Assembly (NCBI GenBank): GCA_965202675.1
Contig: OZ241842.1
Location: 2,666,001 to 2,730,000 of the forward strand
Reading direction: 5' to 3'
Origin: CATQHD01 sp965202675
GTDB taxonomy: Bacteria > Actinomycetota > Acidimicrobiia > Spongiisociales > Spongiisociaceae
DNA: 64,000 nt
Positions within the stretch are counted from its first letter, which is position 1, and every line of letters starts with the position of its first letter. Positions 7,766 through 17,051 of the stretch are shown piece by piece. The notes beneath the pieces are model-generated. The model did no database searches. It worked only from the letters and a program-made list of their open reading frames with translations, and was not told the DNA's origin. The position numbers were made by a program, and so were the translations under genes.

Positions 7766-10700
7766 ATGACAGACCAAGATCTGAGAAGGCAAATCCGTGA
7801 AGCGCTGGAAGCGATACCTCACGGCAATTTCGAGGATACAGCGAAGAACCTACTGAATATATTGAGTTACGAGAGCGACCGTACCTTACCTGAACAGACA
7901 GGTGTCGTCAGTTACTTTGTAGATACCAATACGAAATCAGGACGGGTGCTTTTAGAGAATGCACGGTCGGCCCATGTCATCTTCCAAGTAACCGATACCG
8001 AGATCGGTGTCACGGGGCAGGGTATATTGCCTTCCGAGGCAGATTTCAATAAAGGAAACTCCAAGAGCTTCTTATTCGTTGCTGTAGAAATGGAGAAAAG
8101 AGACACTTATCCGCGAGGTGTATACGCTGAATTAGCTAGAGAAATAAATAAAAGGTTTCCTATGCCTGTTGTTGTATTATTCAAGACCAACACTAATCTT
8201 TTGACTTTAGCCTTTGTCTATCGTCGTCAGCATAAACTGAATCCGGATCGTGATGTGTTGGGTTCAGTTCATCTAGTTAGAGAAATAAATATCAAAAGTA
8301 CACATCGTGCTCACTTGGATATCCTTGCTGACCTGTCTCTTGAAAACCGTCTAATGTGGATGGGCAATAACGGCAAAGCTTATAACTTTGATGGCCTATT
8401 ACAAGCATGGCTAGATGCTCTAGACACTGAGGAACTAAATCGCAAGTTTTACAAAGAACTATTCGTCTGGTTTGAGTATGCAGTCAAAGAGTGCCGATTT
8501 CCAAATGACCAGGCAAGATTAATAACAGGAGAAGAACATATAATCCGCCTTATTACTCGGCTACTGTTCGTTTGGTTCATCAAAGAAATGGGTTTGGTTT
8601 CTAACCGGTTGTTCGAGGAGACAGAGGTTGAAACCTTACTAAAAAACTACAAACGAGTTAATGGGGATTCCTATTATAGAGCCATTCTACAAAACTTATT
8701 CTTTGCTACGTTGAATGCTGAAATAGGCCAGCGCCGTTTTAGCGAACAAAACTACGATGATCATCGCAATCCTACTTTGTATCGCTACAAGGACGAGATA
8801 GCAGATATGGAGAGATTCCTTGAGTTGTTCGCACAGACTCCTTTTATAAATGGAGGATTGTTTGATTCTCTAGATAGCTTTGAAAGCAACTCTTCAGGAG
8901 GTTGGCGTATAGATTGTTTCTCTGACAACGTTATCGTTCCAGAGAAAAGAGAATTTGGTATATTGTCTATCCCTAATAAGCTCTTCTTCGGTAGTGATGG
9001 ATTGATCAAAATCTTCGAAAACTACAAGTTCACGGTTGAAGAAAACACTCCCGTAGAGCAGGAAGTAGCACTTGATCCCGAGCTATTGGGCAAAGTCTTT
9101 GAAAATCTGCTGGCGGCTTACAATCCTGAGACTAAAAAAACGGCTCGTAAAGCGAGTGGTTCCTATTATACACCGCGCCCCATTGTTGACTATATGGTTG
9201 GGGAAGCACTGACTAAAGTTCTGTCCGAAAGGGTTAACCCTATTGTTGGTGATACGGAGTTTTTACGAGAAAGGCTACAATATCTATTTGATTATGATGA
9301 TGCTTATAATGACGCTAGCGAGATATTTGAATCTGATGAAAGATACAGTGTAATTTGGGAAATTGCTCAGCTCAGAATAATTGATCCAGCTGTCGGTTCG
9401 GGTGCTTTCCCGATGGGAGTTTTACATAGATTAACTTTAGCGTTGCAACGATTGGACCCTGACAATTCACGATGGGAAGAGGTACAAAAAGAGCTAGCCC
9501 TTAGACGGACAGGCGATGCCTTTGATATTGATGATCCTGATGAGCGGAGCGAAGAACTGATTGAGATCAGTGAGATATTTGAACACTATCGTTCTGATTT
9601 TGGAAGAAAGCTTTTCCTAATCCAGAACAGTATTTTTGGCGTTGATATCCAGCCAATCGCTTGTCAAATTGCTAAGTTAAGATTTTTTATCTCGCTAATG
9701 ATTGAGCAAGATCCCACCGAAGATGCCGTCAGTAATTATGGGATTAAACCTCTACCCAATCTAGAGCCTCGGTTTGTAATTGCCGATACATTACAAGGTC
9801 TTGGTCGAAGGGTGCTTACTAATGGCAAGTCACAAGATATAATAAAAGAGCTTCGTATGAATCGTGAGCAATATTTCCTGGCTAAAACTCGAAAAGAGAA
9901 GCAAGATTGCTACAGATTTGACAAGAAAAAGAGAAAAGATTTGGCTGAAGAGCTACAGCGGGTGTCTGGTTTGCCAGAGGGCGAAGCCAATAAGATTGCC
10001 GAATGGGATCCCTATGACCAGAATATGAGTGCTGATTGGTTTGACATGGAATATATGTTTGATATCAGAGAAGGGTTTGATTTAGTTATTGGCAACCCTC
10101 CTTATGCACAAATCAAAAAGAAAACATATTCAGTTACCCAATTCCCTTATTCTGAGGGTAGAGATAAAGGAAAGCAAAATCTTTATAAATTGTTTGTTGA
10201 ACAATCCTATAATCTTTGTAAATTAAAGGGTGTTTCTACGATGATTGTTCAGAGCAGTCTAATGTGCGACGAGTCTGCTGCTTATACCAGGAAGCTGTTA
10301 TTATCTGAAACCATATTAGAGCACGTAATTGAATTCCCTGAGAGAGCTAAGAGCAGGGAAGCTCAGGTTTTTAGTAGTGTTACACAGGGAACTTGTATCT
10401 ATCAATTTTTTAAGAATATTCCACAAGAATCAAATTACGTAAGAATATCAACTGGTAATGATGCTCATTCTGTAGAACATCTTGAGTATGTACCCATTAA
10501 TTTGATAACGATGCGTAATATGTATCCAGACTTATTCTGTATCCCTCTTATTAAGCCAGGAGCAGTTTCTATTATGGAAAAGATCGCTAGCAACAGTGTT
10601 ATGAAACCGTTGAAGGAACTTGTAGTAAATATATCTCAAGGTGATCTAAATCTGTCTACTCACTCAGACAGGTTTTCTACAAGCCCTTCCTCCGTATCTC

Positions 10701-11227
10701 TACTGCGAGGCTTGCACGTTTCACGCTATATCATAAGATATGACGAGATCACTGAGTTTTGTGACGAGGATTTCAGGCAAGCTAAGGTAAATTTTAACTT
10801 AGAAAATAATTTCTTGATCTCTCAGGAGGTAATGAATGCCCTTGCTCCTCGTCGGTTAAACTTTGCACTAATAGAAACACCACCAAGGGCTTTCTTATGC
10901 GGTCATACACTTAATAAAACAATATTAAAGGATCAAACACGGAGTAAGGTTTTACTGGCTATCCTTAACTCTAAGTTGCTGGATTGGATATTTCGTATTA
11001 CTTCTACCAATACACATATACCCGGGTATCAATTGAAGCAACTTCCTATACCGTTGGTACCAAACCCTCAAGGTGATTTATTAATTGACTTGGCTACAAA
11101 AATCTTGGATGCAAAAGACAATGATCCGACAACTGATACCTCTAAGTGGGAAACGGAGATCGACCAGCTAGTTTATCAGTTATACGGGTTGACTGAGGAA
11201 GAAATCACGGTGGTGGAGGGCTATTGA
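7766..11227 (+). CDS. Eco57I-family restriction-modification DNA methyltransferase (very AT-rich)
   Basis: An 1153-residue protein starting 5 bases after the helicase stop. The N-terminal domain (to about 190) contains FVYRRQHKLNPDRDVLG and THRAHLDILADL, seen in large Eco57I-like enzymes. The methyltransferase core follows: GSYYTPRPIVDYMV (about 467), motif I IIDPAVGSGAFPMG (about 537) and the catalytic motif IV VIGNPPYAQI (about 774), so N6-adenine methylation is expected. The C-terminal part (TNTHIPGYQLKQLPIPLV) fits a target-recognition domain. No clear PD-(D/E)XK motif was found by eye; cleavage may come from the PLD domain of the partner. Codon use is AT-rich throughout, in sharp contrast to the upstream gene, which points to recent transfer. 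Confidence 0.85.
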   Translation: MTDQDLRRQIREALEAIPHGNFEDTAKNLLNILSYESDRTLPEQTGVVSYFVDTNTKSGRVLLENARSAHVIFQVTDTEIGVTGQGILPSEADFNKGNSKSFLFVAVEMEKRDTYPRGVYAELAREINKRFPMPVVVLFKTNTNLLTLAFVYRRQHKLNPDRDVLGSVHLVREINIKSTHRAHLDILADLSLENRLMWMGNNGKAYNFDGLLQAWLDALDTEELNRKFYKELFVWFEYAVKECRFPNDQARLITGEEHIIRLITRLLFVWFIKEMGLVSNRLFEETEVETLLKNYKRVNGDSYYRAILQNLFFATLNAEIGQRRFSEQNYDDHRNPTLYRYKDEIADMERFLELFAQTPFINGGLFDSLDSFESNSSGGWRIDCFSDNVIVPEKREFGILSIPNKLFFGSDGLIKIFENYKFTVEENTPVEQEVALDPELLGKVFENLLAAYNPETKKTARKASGSYYTPRPIVDYMVGEALTKVLSERVNPIVGDTEFLRERLQYLFDYDDAYNDASEIFESDERYSVIWEIAQLRIIDPAVGSGAFPMGVLHRLTLALQRLDPDNSRWEEVQKELALRRTGDAFDIDDPDERSEELIEISEIFEHYRSDFGRKLFLIQNSIFGVDIQPIACQIAKLRFFISLMIEQDPTEDAVSNYGIKPLPNLEPRFVIADTLQGLGRRVLTNGKSQDIIKELRMNREQYFLAKTRKEKQDCYRFDKKKRKDLAEELQRVSGLPEGEANKIAEWDPYDQNMSADWFDMEYMFDIREGFDLVIGNPPYAQIKKKTYSVTQFPYSEGRDKGKQNLYKLFVEQSYNLCKLKGVSTMIVQSSLMCDESAAYTRKLLLSETILEHVIEFPERAKSREAQVFSSVTQGTCIYQFFKNIPQESNYVRISTGNDAHSVEHLEYVPINLITMRNMYPDLFCIPLIKPGAVSIMEKIASNSVMKPLKELVVNISQGDLNLSTHSDRFSTSPSSVSLLRGLHVSRYIIRYDEITEFCDEDFRQAKVNFNLENNFLISQEVMNALAPRRLNFALIETPPRAFLCGHTLNKTILKDQTRSKVLLAILNSKLLDWIFRITSTNTHIPGYQLKQLPIPLVPNPQGDLLIDLATKILDAKDNDPTTDTSKWETEIDQLVYQLYGLTEEEITVVEGY

Positions 11228-11278
11228 GTCTCGGTTCGGTGGTGTAGGCAGCGGGGAGTGTCATAGAGGGTTGCACCT

Positions 11279-12628
11279 TCACCGGGCCAGGATCGAGTGC
11301 GGGGCGAGGCCGGCTAGCCGGGCGAGTTTGCGGGCGAGGGGGCGGGAGCGCTCCGTCACCTCGAACGGGTCGACGTTGGTTACTTCCCCGTATGCGACCG
11401 AGCGGGAACCGGCCACCCATACCTCGATTACCTCCCGCGGGCCGGCGCAGTAGACGATGGCCTGGTAGGGGTCGTGGATGTTGGCGAGGGCGGGCGATGA
11501 ACCGTCGAACACCACCAGGTCGGCCTGCTTGGAGGGCTCGATGGAACCTATCTCGTCCTCCATTTCGAGGGCCCGGGCGCCCTCGATGGTGGCCATGGTC
11601 AGCGCGTCGCGGGCCGAGAGGGCGGTGGCCTGGAGCTTGTCCACCCGCTGGAGGAGCACCGCCGACTTGACGGCTTCGAGCATGTCCTGGCGGTCGTTGC
11701 TGGCCGGACCGTCGACGCCGATTCCCACGTTCACCCCCAGCCGCCGCAGCTCGGGAACCGGGCATACCCCGGAGGCCAGGATCATGTTGGAGACCGGGTT
11801 GTGGGCCACCCCCACGCGGTGTTCCGCCAGCAGCTCGCGGTCGCGTTCGTCGACCCAGATGCAGTGGGCGGCGAGGGTCGGCGCGTCGAACAGGCCCTCC
11901 TGCGCGCAACGCTCGATGGGGGAGAGTCCGGTGGCCGCCCTGACCGCGGTCACCTCCTCGCGCACCTCATGGAGATGGATATGGCTGCCGTGCCGGGAGG
12001 CCAGCTCCACGGACGCCTCGAACAGTGCGGGCGACTGCGCGCCGAGCAGGGCGATCCCTGCCCGGAACCGGCACAGGCGGCTCGCTTCGGCCGCTTCGAG
12101 CAGGGCGGAATGCTCCTCGAATATGGCCTCGGCCGGTGCCCCGCGCAGGTCCGCCGCGCCGTAGGACACCACGCCGCGCAGGCCCAGCTCGTCGAGGGCC
12201 CGCACCACCCCCGGGGTAGCCGGGCCGGCGGCGCCCGGCTCGCAGACGAACATGTCGCTCGCGGTGGTAATGCCCGTCCGCAGCATCTGGACGCCGGCCA
12301 GCAGGGTCGCTGTGTAAGCGATCTCCTCGTTGATGTGGGGCGCTATGCGGTCGACGATCATGGCGATCCATTCCCACAGGGTGTATTCCTCGCCGATCCC
12401 GGTGGTCAGAGCCTCCGAGAAATGGCCGTGGGTGTTGACGAACCCCGGCGCAATGATCGCGTCGGGGCCGCCGTGTTGCTCGTCGCCGGGGTGTCGGGCC
12501 CGGAGGTCTTCCCAGCGCCCGACGGAGTCGATCTCCTCGCCGAGGATCCGGACGGCGCCGTCCTCGATTATTTCCGGGTCGGCGGAGGTGAGGATGTAAC
12601 GCCCGCGGACCAGGCTTGCCCTGCTCAT
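11279..12628 (-). CDS. Metal-dependent amidohydrolase/deaminase (TRZ/ATZ, S-adenosylhomocysteine-deaminase-like)
   Basis: A 449-residue cytosolic enzyme of the amidohydrolase superfamily. The N-terminal small barrel leads to GFVNTHGHFSEAL (HxH metal ligands, about residues 85-97). HIHLHEVREE (third metal His), LAAHCIWVDERD and GVGIGVDGPASNDRQDM (catalytic Asp) follow, and the C-terminal barrel has IEPSKQADLVVFD. This pattern is that of the cytosine/SAH/chlorohydrolase deaminase branch (TrzN, AtzB, MtaD). It is transcribed away from MscS; no operon partner lies on the minus strand. The leader and first codons are duplicated at 13920-14032. A purine- or triazine-type aminohydrolase role is plausible; the true substrate is unknown. 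Confidence 0.82.
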   Translation of the reverse strand: MSRASLVRGRYILTSADPEIIEDGAVRILGEEIDSVGRWEDLRARHPGDEQHGGPDAIIAPGFVNTHGHFSEALTTGIGEEYTLWEWIAMIVDRIAPHINEEIAYTATLLAGVQMLRTGITTASDMFVCEPGAAGPATPGVVRALDELGLRGVVSYGAADLRGAPAEAIFEEHSALLEAAEASRLCRFRAGIALLGAQSPALFEASVELASRHGSHIHLHEVREEVTAVRAATGLSPIERCAQEGLFDAPTLAAHCIWVDERDRELLAEHRVGVAHNPVSNMILASGVCPVPELRRLGVNVGIGVDGPASNDRQDMLEAVKSAVLLQRVDKLQATALSARDALTMATIEGARALEMEDEIGSIEPSKQADLVVFDGSSPALANIHDPYQAIVYCAGPREVIEVWVAGSRSVAYGEVTNVDPFEVTERSRPLARKLARLAGLAPHSILAR

Positions 12629-12710
12629 CGCCGCGGCGGGGGAGGGGAGCGGCGGCCGTACATGTCTGCGCCCGGTTTCACCGGGTCATCGTACATCTCC
12701 GGCCGCCCGG
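12598..12710. repeat. Repeat copy 1: leader and first codons of the amidohydrolase gene
   Basis: This 113-base stretch, covering about ten codons and roughly 80 bases of leader of the minus-strand amidohydrolase gene, matches 13920-14032 at around 80% by eye, start codon included. Within it CCCGGT-TTC-ACCGGG (12671-12685) forms a perfect 6-bp hairpin that is degraded in copy 2. The two copies flank mscS in direct orientation. Confidence 0.7.
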
Positions 12711-12906
12711 CCCGCAACAGGCCGGGATGGCCTCGGCAGACCCGGCCCGCCTCTCGTGGAAGTGTGTTGCGTCGTACAGGCATGATCGACCGCCCATTCC
12801 CCCGACTATCATGGGCCTCCGCCCCCGCTTACAATCCCGAACCCTCCTGCCAAAACCGGAATATGTCCATTGAAGTAGGCAGCTTCCGGTCTGAAAGGTG
12901 CGCCGA

Positions 12907-13896
12907 ATGATCATTCCAGCCCAGCGAACCGCCGAACTGTCGACGGTGTGCGGTGAACAAGCGAGCCTGGTGTGTGAAAGCGTTTATGAATGGTCCAACA
13001 GCCGGGTGCTGGCTCAACTGGCGTCCTGGTTCGTAGAACGCGGATTGGCGGTGCTTTTGATACTGCTGGGCGGATGGCTGGTATCCCGCGTCGTTAAGCG
13101 GGCTATCTCCCATTTTACACAGCGGATAGACAGACCTTCTCTGAGGGATGTGGGCCGCGACCCTTCGGTTTCGGTAGAAGTGAACAAGTTGCGGGCCAAA
13201 GCCAGAGCCGAGACCCTTGCCGGGGTGTTTCGCAGTGTAGCTCTGATCTTCATATGGGTTTTTACGGGTTTGCTGGCTCTCGGACAACTCAACATCAACC
13301 TGGGGCCGCTCATCGCAGGCGCCGGCATCGTCGGCATTGCCATCGGCTTCGGGGCTCAATCCGTGGTCAGGGACTTTTTGAGCGGTGTGTTCATGATGAT
13401 AGAGGACATCTACAGCGTCGGAGATGATATAGATTTCGGAAGAGGCCGGGGAACCGTGGAGAAGGTATCGTTGCGGTCTACTTCTATCCGCACCCGCACG
13501 GGGGTCGTATGGAATGTCCCCAACGGCAGGATAGAGTTCATAGCCAATTATTCTCAGCTGTGGGCGCGGGCGCAGATAGACGTACAAGTCCCGTACGGGG
13601 GCGACCTGCGCGAGGCGATAGAAGTTATCCGCAGGGCCGGCCAAGAAATGTGGGAGGACCCCGAATGGGGCGGGGATGAACTGAGCGAGCCGCCCGAGGT
13701 CAAAGGCGTTCAAGATCTGGGAGAATCCGGCGTCAGCATACGGGTGAGAGCCAAAACCAAGCCCTCTTTGCAGTGGAGAACCGAACGCGAGTTGCGCCTG
13801 CGGATCAAAGAAGCCCTTGAAGCCTCGGGCATAGGGATACCATTCCCGCACCGGACCGTGATCGTGCGGCGCGCCGAGGACGGCGGGGAAAGCTAG
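12907..13896 (+). CDS. mscS: Small-conductance mechanosensitive channel, MscS family
   Basis: A 329-residue membrane protein. The ATG at 12907 is preferred because GAAAGG lies about 9 bases upstream; a GTG three codons earlier is less well placed. Membrane segments are VLLILLGGWLVSRVV, SVALIFIWVFTGLLALGQL and the Gly/Ala-rich pore helix PLIAGAGIVGIAIGFGAQSVV. The MscS beta domain follows with IYSVGDDIDFGRGRGTVEKVSLRSTSIR and VPNGRI, then the cytosolic vestibule domain ending IPFPHRTV. These channels release solutes from the inner membrane on hypo-osmotic shock. It stands alone, bracketed by the two repeat copies that belong to the amidohydrolase leader. Confidence 0.93.
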   Translation: MIIPAQRTAELSTVCGEQASLVCESVYEWSNSRVLAQLASWFVERGLAVLLILLGGWLVSRVVKRAISHFTQRIDRPSLRDVGRDPSVSVEVNKLRAKARAETLAGVFRSVALIFIWVFTGLLALGQLNINLGPLIAGAGIVGIAIGFGAQSVVRDFLSGVFMMIEDIYSVGDDIDFGRGRGTVEKVSLRSTSIRTRTGVVWNVPNGRIEFIANYSQLWARAQIDVQVPYGGDLREAIEVIRRAGQEMWEDPEWGGDELSEPPEVKGVQDLGESGVSIRVRAKTKPSLQWRTERELRLRIKEALEASGIGIPFPHRTVIVRRAEDGGES

Positions 13897-13919
13897 ACCG
13901 GCCCGAAGGGCGGTCGGGC

Positions 13920-14032
13920 AACGCCCGCGAACCAAAGCCAGCCCCGCTCATCGCCGCGGCGGAAGGGGAGCGGCCAGTCGTACATGTCTGCGCCCGCCTT
14001 CACCGAGTCATCGCACAGCTCCGGTCGTCCGG
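13920..14032. repeat. Repeat copy 2: relic of a second amidohydrolase 5' end
   Basis: Direct repeat of 12598-12710 and the same length. On the minus strand it has the leader, an ATGAGC start at 13951-13946 and about 25 following bases resembling the amidohydrolase start, with at least one indel. No amidohydrolase frame continues beyond, because mscS begins. It is best read as the remnant of a duplicated gene whose body was lost. Confidence 0.6.
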
Positions 14033-14093
14033 GGCTTTGTTCACTCGGCTGGGCGGGCGGGGCTTTCCTGGCGGGGGTGGTTTCGGGAGCGGG

Positions 14094-14453
14094 TTACGCC
14101 TCGGCCGCGGTTGCCTTCGGGACGGACAACCCGGCCCGGGCAGGCACCGGCGAGGCGGGCTCGTTGTCGGTACGGATGTTCAACCGGTCCTTGACGACGG
14201 CCATGTCCATCTGCAGGGACCGCACCCGGTCGTCCACCTTCGTGAGGCCGCGCTCGAGACGGTCTTCGACTTTTTCGAGGCGGTCTTTGACCTCCTGGAT
14301 GTCGTCCTTCAGTCCCGTGATCTGCAGCTGCAGATAAGCGATCGACTGCTCGATGGCCTTTTGGCTGGCCGAGGTGAGCCGCCGCACGATCACGAATATG
14401 GCGGCGAGCAACCCGCCGACCAGGTAGAGATTGTTCAGAAGGACAGGATCCAT
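14094..14453 (-). CDS. Small membrane-anchored coiled-coil protein
   Basis: A 119-residue protein; the ATG at 14453 has AAGGAG upstream, better than the start 14 codons earlier. Residues 4-22 (VLLNNLYLVGGLLAAIFVIV) form one membrane segment near the N-terminus. About 60 residues of heptad-like coiled coil follow (TGLKDDIQEVKDRLEKVEDRLERGL, TKVDDRVRSLQMDMAVVKDRL), then an Ala/Pro tail. Short proteins of this design occur widely without known function and are often thought to oligomerise at the membrane. No enzyme motif is present. A TATACT (14481-14476, minus) about 20 bases upstream of the ribosome site could be a -10 box. The 14500-14830 stretch upstream shows no gene. Confidence 0.7.
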   Translation of the reverse strand: MDPVLLNNLYLVGGLLAAIFVIVRRLTSASQKAIEQSIAYLQLQITGLKDDIQEVKDRLEKVEDRLERGLTKVDDRVRSLQMDMAVVKDRLNIRTDNEPASPVPARAGLSVPKATAAEA

Positions 14454-14837
14454 GAGCTTTCTCCTTCGGCTTGATAGTATACACGACATCTCCATCGCGT
14501 TTGTTTACGATAGTTAATATACAGCAAAACTGGTCTGAGGTCAACCCCCTTGTTCGACGCGCAGGCGGACCAACGAGGTCCCATCCCACCGGAGGCCGTC
14601 CGGGTGCCGGTTGACAGGAGGCGCGATCCTCGACGCCGCCCGTCGCCTGCCTCCGCCCCGGACAGGACAGCCGGGATACCCTTCCCCCTGCTCGGATTCC
14701 GAAGCGCCGCCCCCGCGGGTTGCGGGCCGGCGGCGTACCCGTCGGGCGGGGCTGGGTCAGCAAGCGGCCGGAGCAGCCTCTCGGAAGAGAATCAGCTCCG
14801 CTTCGAGGCCGGCCAGCCAGCCGGGCGGCCAACCGGA

Positions 14838-14874
14838 CCGCCCGTCCACGCGGGGCTGCGCGGCAGACGGGCGG
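14838..14874 (-). terminator. GC-rich hairpin after the ABC importer genes
   Basis: CCGCCCGTC (14838-14846) pairs perfectly with GACGGGCGG (14866-14874) about 20 bases beyond the stop of the substrate-binding gene. There is no U-tract, so it may be a weak or factor-assisted terminator or an mRNA-stabilising 3' end. Confidence 0.45.
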
Positions 14875-14894
14875 AAGGCTTCCTCCGTTGCGGG

Positions 14895-16112
14895 CTACAG
14901 GCCGATGGATTCGTCGATGAACTCGTTGGTGGCTACGTCCTCCGGCGATACGCCGCTCACATCGGCGTCGGTGACCTCGTCGATTATCCCGATCAGCTCG
15001 GCCACCCGGTCCATCTCGAAGTTGCCGAGCGTGTCGTCGGGGCCGTTGCCCATGATGCCGAGCTCCAGCATGGTCTCAACCGCGAAGTCGGCCACCCCCT
15101 GGGAGTACGGCCACCCCGTGTCGTAGGTGTCCACCAGCTCCAGGATGAGGCGGTTGGTCCGGTCGGGGTCGTTCAGGAAGTCCACATGGGCCTGCTGCAG
15201 GATCGGGACGAACCGGGCCAGGCAGTCGGAGTATTCGGCGATGTCCTCGGTGCGGATCCCCATGGCCTGGAAGTACTCCCGGAACCCGGTGTCGTGGATG
15301 AGCTGGGTCTTCACCGGCTTGCCCCACTCCGGGACGTCGAACTCGTAGATGTACGGCTCGGCGGTGGCGAACCCGGCCTCGGCGATGCTTCCCCCGGCGC
15401 CGATGAAGGCGGCCGGTTTGGGCTGGTCGGTCAGATCCATCTGCGACTCGTCCATGATCCCCTCGGCCAGCCAGTAGTCCTGGAACACGTCCGGGCGGCC
15501 CAGCAGGATGGTCACCCCTTCGTCCTTGAGGTCGGCGATCTCCTCGACGTCCGGGTAGGTCTCCGGATCCCAGTAGACCGAGTAGGCGCTCTTGTCGAAG
15601 GTGGCCATCACCGCCACGATCGGCAGATCAGCCGAGCTCGCCATGACCTCGCTCAACCGCACGAAGCCCGTGAAGATGTTCTGGTCCTGGTACATCAGCG
15701 CATGCACCGGCTGGAAACCGACCGCGAAGCCGCCGATACGGACCTCTACGTCGACGCCGGTGTCCTCGCCGCCGGCCACCAGCGGGCCGGTCACGCTCTT
15801 GGCGTCCGCGTCGATCGCGTATCCGTCCCCGACCATCTGGTAGATGCCTCCGTGCTCCGATTCGGGCTCCCAGTCGAGCTGGATTACCAACGGATCGGGG
15901 CATACACCGGCCAGCGTCATGGCCGCCGGAGCGGCGGTCGAGGCGGCGGTGGTCTCGGCGGGCTGGGCGGCGGTCGTTTCCGGCGGGGCGGCAGTCGTCG
16001 TGGTTGTCGTCTCGCCGTCCCCGCCGCACGCCGCCGCGACGAGCGCAAGCGCGGCCGCCAATCCGACTGCTGTGGACCGCTTCTTGGTTCTGCTGATGGG
16101 TCGTCCTCTCAT
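14895..16112 (-). CDS. ABC transporter substrate-binding lipoprotein, NMT1/SsuA type
   Basis: A 405-residue exported lipoprotein with AAGGAGGAGAGG upstream of its ATG. The signal peptide ends in ALVAAAC (lipobox Cys about 29), followed by a Thr/Ala/Pro linker typical of actinobacterial lipoproteins. The mature part begins near PLVIQLDWEPESEHGGIYQMVGDGY, the family hallmark 'LDW.p...H.G.y.A...Gyf', and includes VDVEVRIGGFAVGFQP and ILLGRPDVFQDYWLAEG. NMT1-like binders serve importers for thiamine pyrimidine precursors, riboflavin, sulfonates and related small molecules. It is the last gene of an ATPase-permease-binder set on the minus strand, 69 bases after the permease. The ligand cannot be assigned; no TPP or FMN riboswitch was recognised upstream of the set. 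Confidence 0.85.
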   Translation of the reverse strand: MRGRPISRTKKRSTAVGLAAALALVAAACGGDGETTTTTTAAPPETTAAQPAETTAASTAAPAAMTLAGVCPDPLVIQLDWEPESEHGGIYQMVGDGYAIDADAKSVTGPLVAGGEDTGVDVEVRIGGFAVGFQPVHALMYQDQNIFTGFVRLSEVMASSADLPIVAVMATFDKSAYSVYWDPETYPDVEEIADLKDEGVTILLGRPDVFQDYWLAEGIMDESQMDLTDQPKPAAFIGAGGSIAEAGFATAEPYIYEFDVPEWGKPVKTQLIHDTGFREYFQAMGIRTEDIAEYSDCLARFVPILQQAHVDFLNDPDRTNRLILELVDTYDTGWPYSQGVADFAVETMLELGIMGNGPDDTLGNFEMDRVAELIGIIDEVTDADVSGVSPEDVATNEFIDESIGL

Positions 16113-16181
16113 GTCCTGGCTCCTCTCCTCCTTTGTCGAAGCCGACGGTTTGTTGTTCCGGCGGTTTCGACCCCCTCCAGC

Positions 16182-17051
16182 CTATCGCTTCTGCCGCTCG
16201 TCCGCCCAGGATGGATCCCAGTGTCCGACGGCGCGCCGGCCGATGACCCCGAAGATCCAGAAGGCCGCCACCCCGAGCAGGCAGGCGACGATGACGGCGG
16301 CCAGCAGCTCCTCGCTCCGCAGCCGGCGGCTGTAACGGTCGAGCAGGATGCCGATCCCCGGCCGGCCCCGGCCGAAGAAGAAGTCCCCGACGATGGCGCC
16401 GATCACCGACAGCCCGGCGGAGGTGCGCAGGCCGGTGAAGATGAGCGGGCGGGCGGCGGGGATCTGCAGTTTCAACGCCCGGGTCCACCGTCCGGCGTTG
16501 TGGAGGGTGAGCAGGTCATGCAGCTTCGGCTCGACGCTGTGGAGGCCGGTCAGGGAGTTGATGACGATGGGGAACAGGGAGATGATCACGCACACCGTCA
16601 CCCGCGACATGAGGCCGAACCCGAACCAGAACCCGAGGAGCGGCACCAGCGCCAGGATCGGCACCGTCTGGGAGACCACCGCCCACGGGTAGAGGGAGCG
16701 CTCTATCCATTTGGCCTGGCTCATGACCAGGGCCATCGAGAACCCGATGGCAAAGGCGATGGCCAGCCCCAGCACGGAGACCACCGTCGTCTGGTAGAGG
16801 CCGCCGAGGATCTCGCCCAGCACCTCGCCGTCGAGGAACCCCTGCTGCAGCACCCCGTGGGGGGGAGGAAGCAGAAACCGGCGGTCGGGTTCGAGAACCA
16901 GGTAGGTAACCCCGTACCAGAGCAGGATGATCAGGACGGCGACCAGCGTGGGCGGCGCCGCGACCCGCAGGATCGACCCGATCCTGCCCGTTGCGGGAGG
17001 CGCTCCGCCGGGCGGCGACTCGCGGGCCGGACCGCCGTTGCCGTTGCTCAC
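16182..17051 (-). CDS. ABC transporter permease (SsuC/ThiX-like)
   Basis: A 289-residue inner-membrane permease with five to six hydrophobic helices, such as TLVAVLIILLWYGVTYLVL, TTVVSVLGLAIAFAIGFSMAL and VVSQTVPILALVPLLGFWFGFG. The EAA-like cytoplasmic loop reads NAGRWTRALKLQIPAARPLIFTGLR, where the ATPase docks. Its ATG overlaps the ATPase stop (ATGA, 17048-17051), so it is translationally coupled to the ATPase. It belongs to the nitrate/sulfonate/thiamine-precursor permease class, consistent with the NMT1-type binder downstream. Confidence 0.88.
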   Translation of the reverse strand: MSNGNGGPARESPPGGAPPATGRIGSILRVAAPPTLVAVLIILLWYGVTYLVLEPDRRFLLPPPHGVLQQGFLDGEVLGEILGGLYQTTVVSVLGLAIAFAIGFSMALVMSQAKWIERSLYPWAVVSQTVPILALVPLLGFWFGFGLMSRVTVCVIISLFPIVINSLTGLHSVEPKLHDLLTLHNAGRWTRALKLQIPAARPLIFTGLRTSAGLSVIGAIVGDFFFGRGRPGIGILLDRYSRRLRSEELLAAVIVACLLGVAAFWIFGVIGRRAVGHWDPSWADERQKR

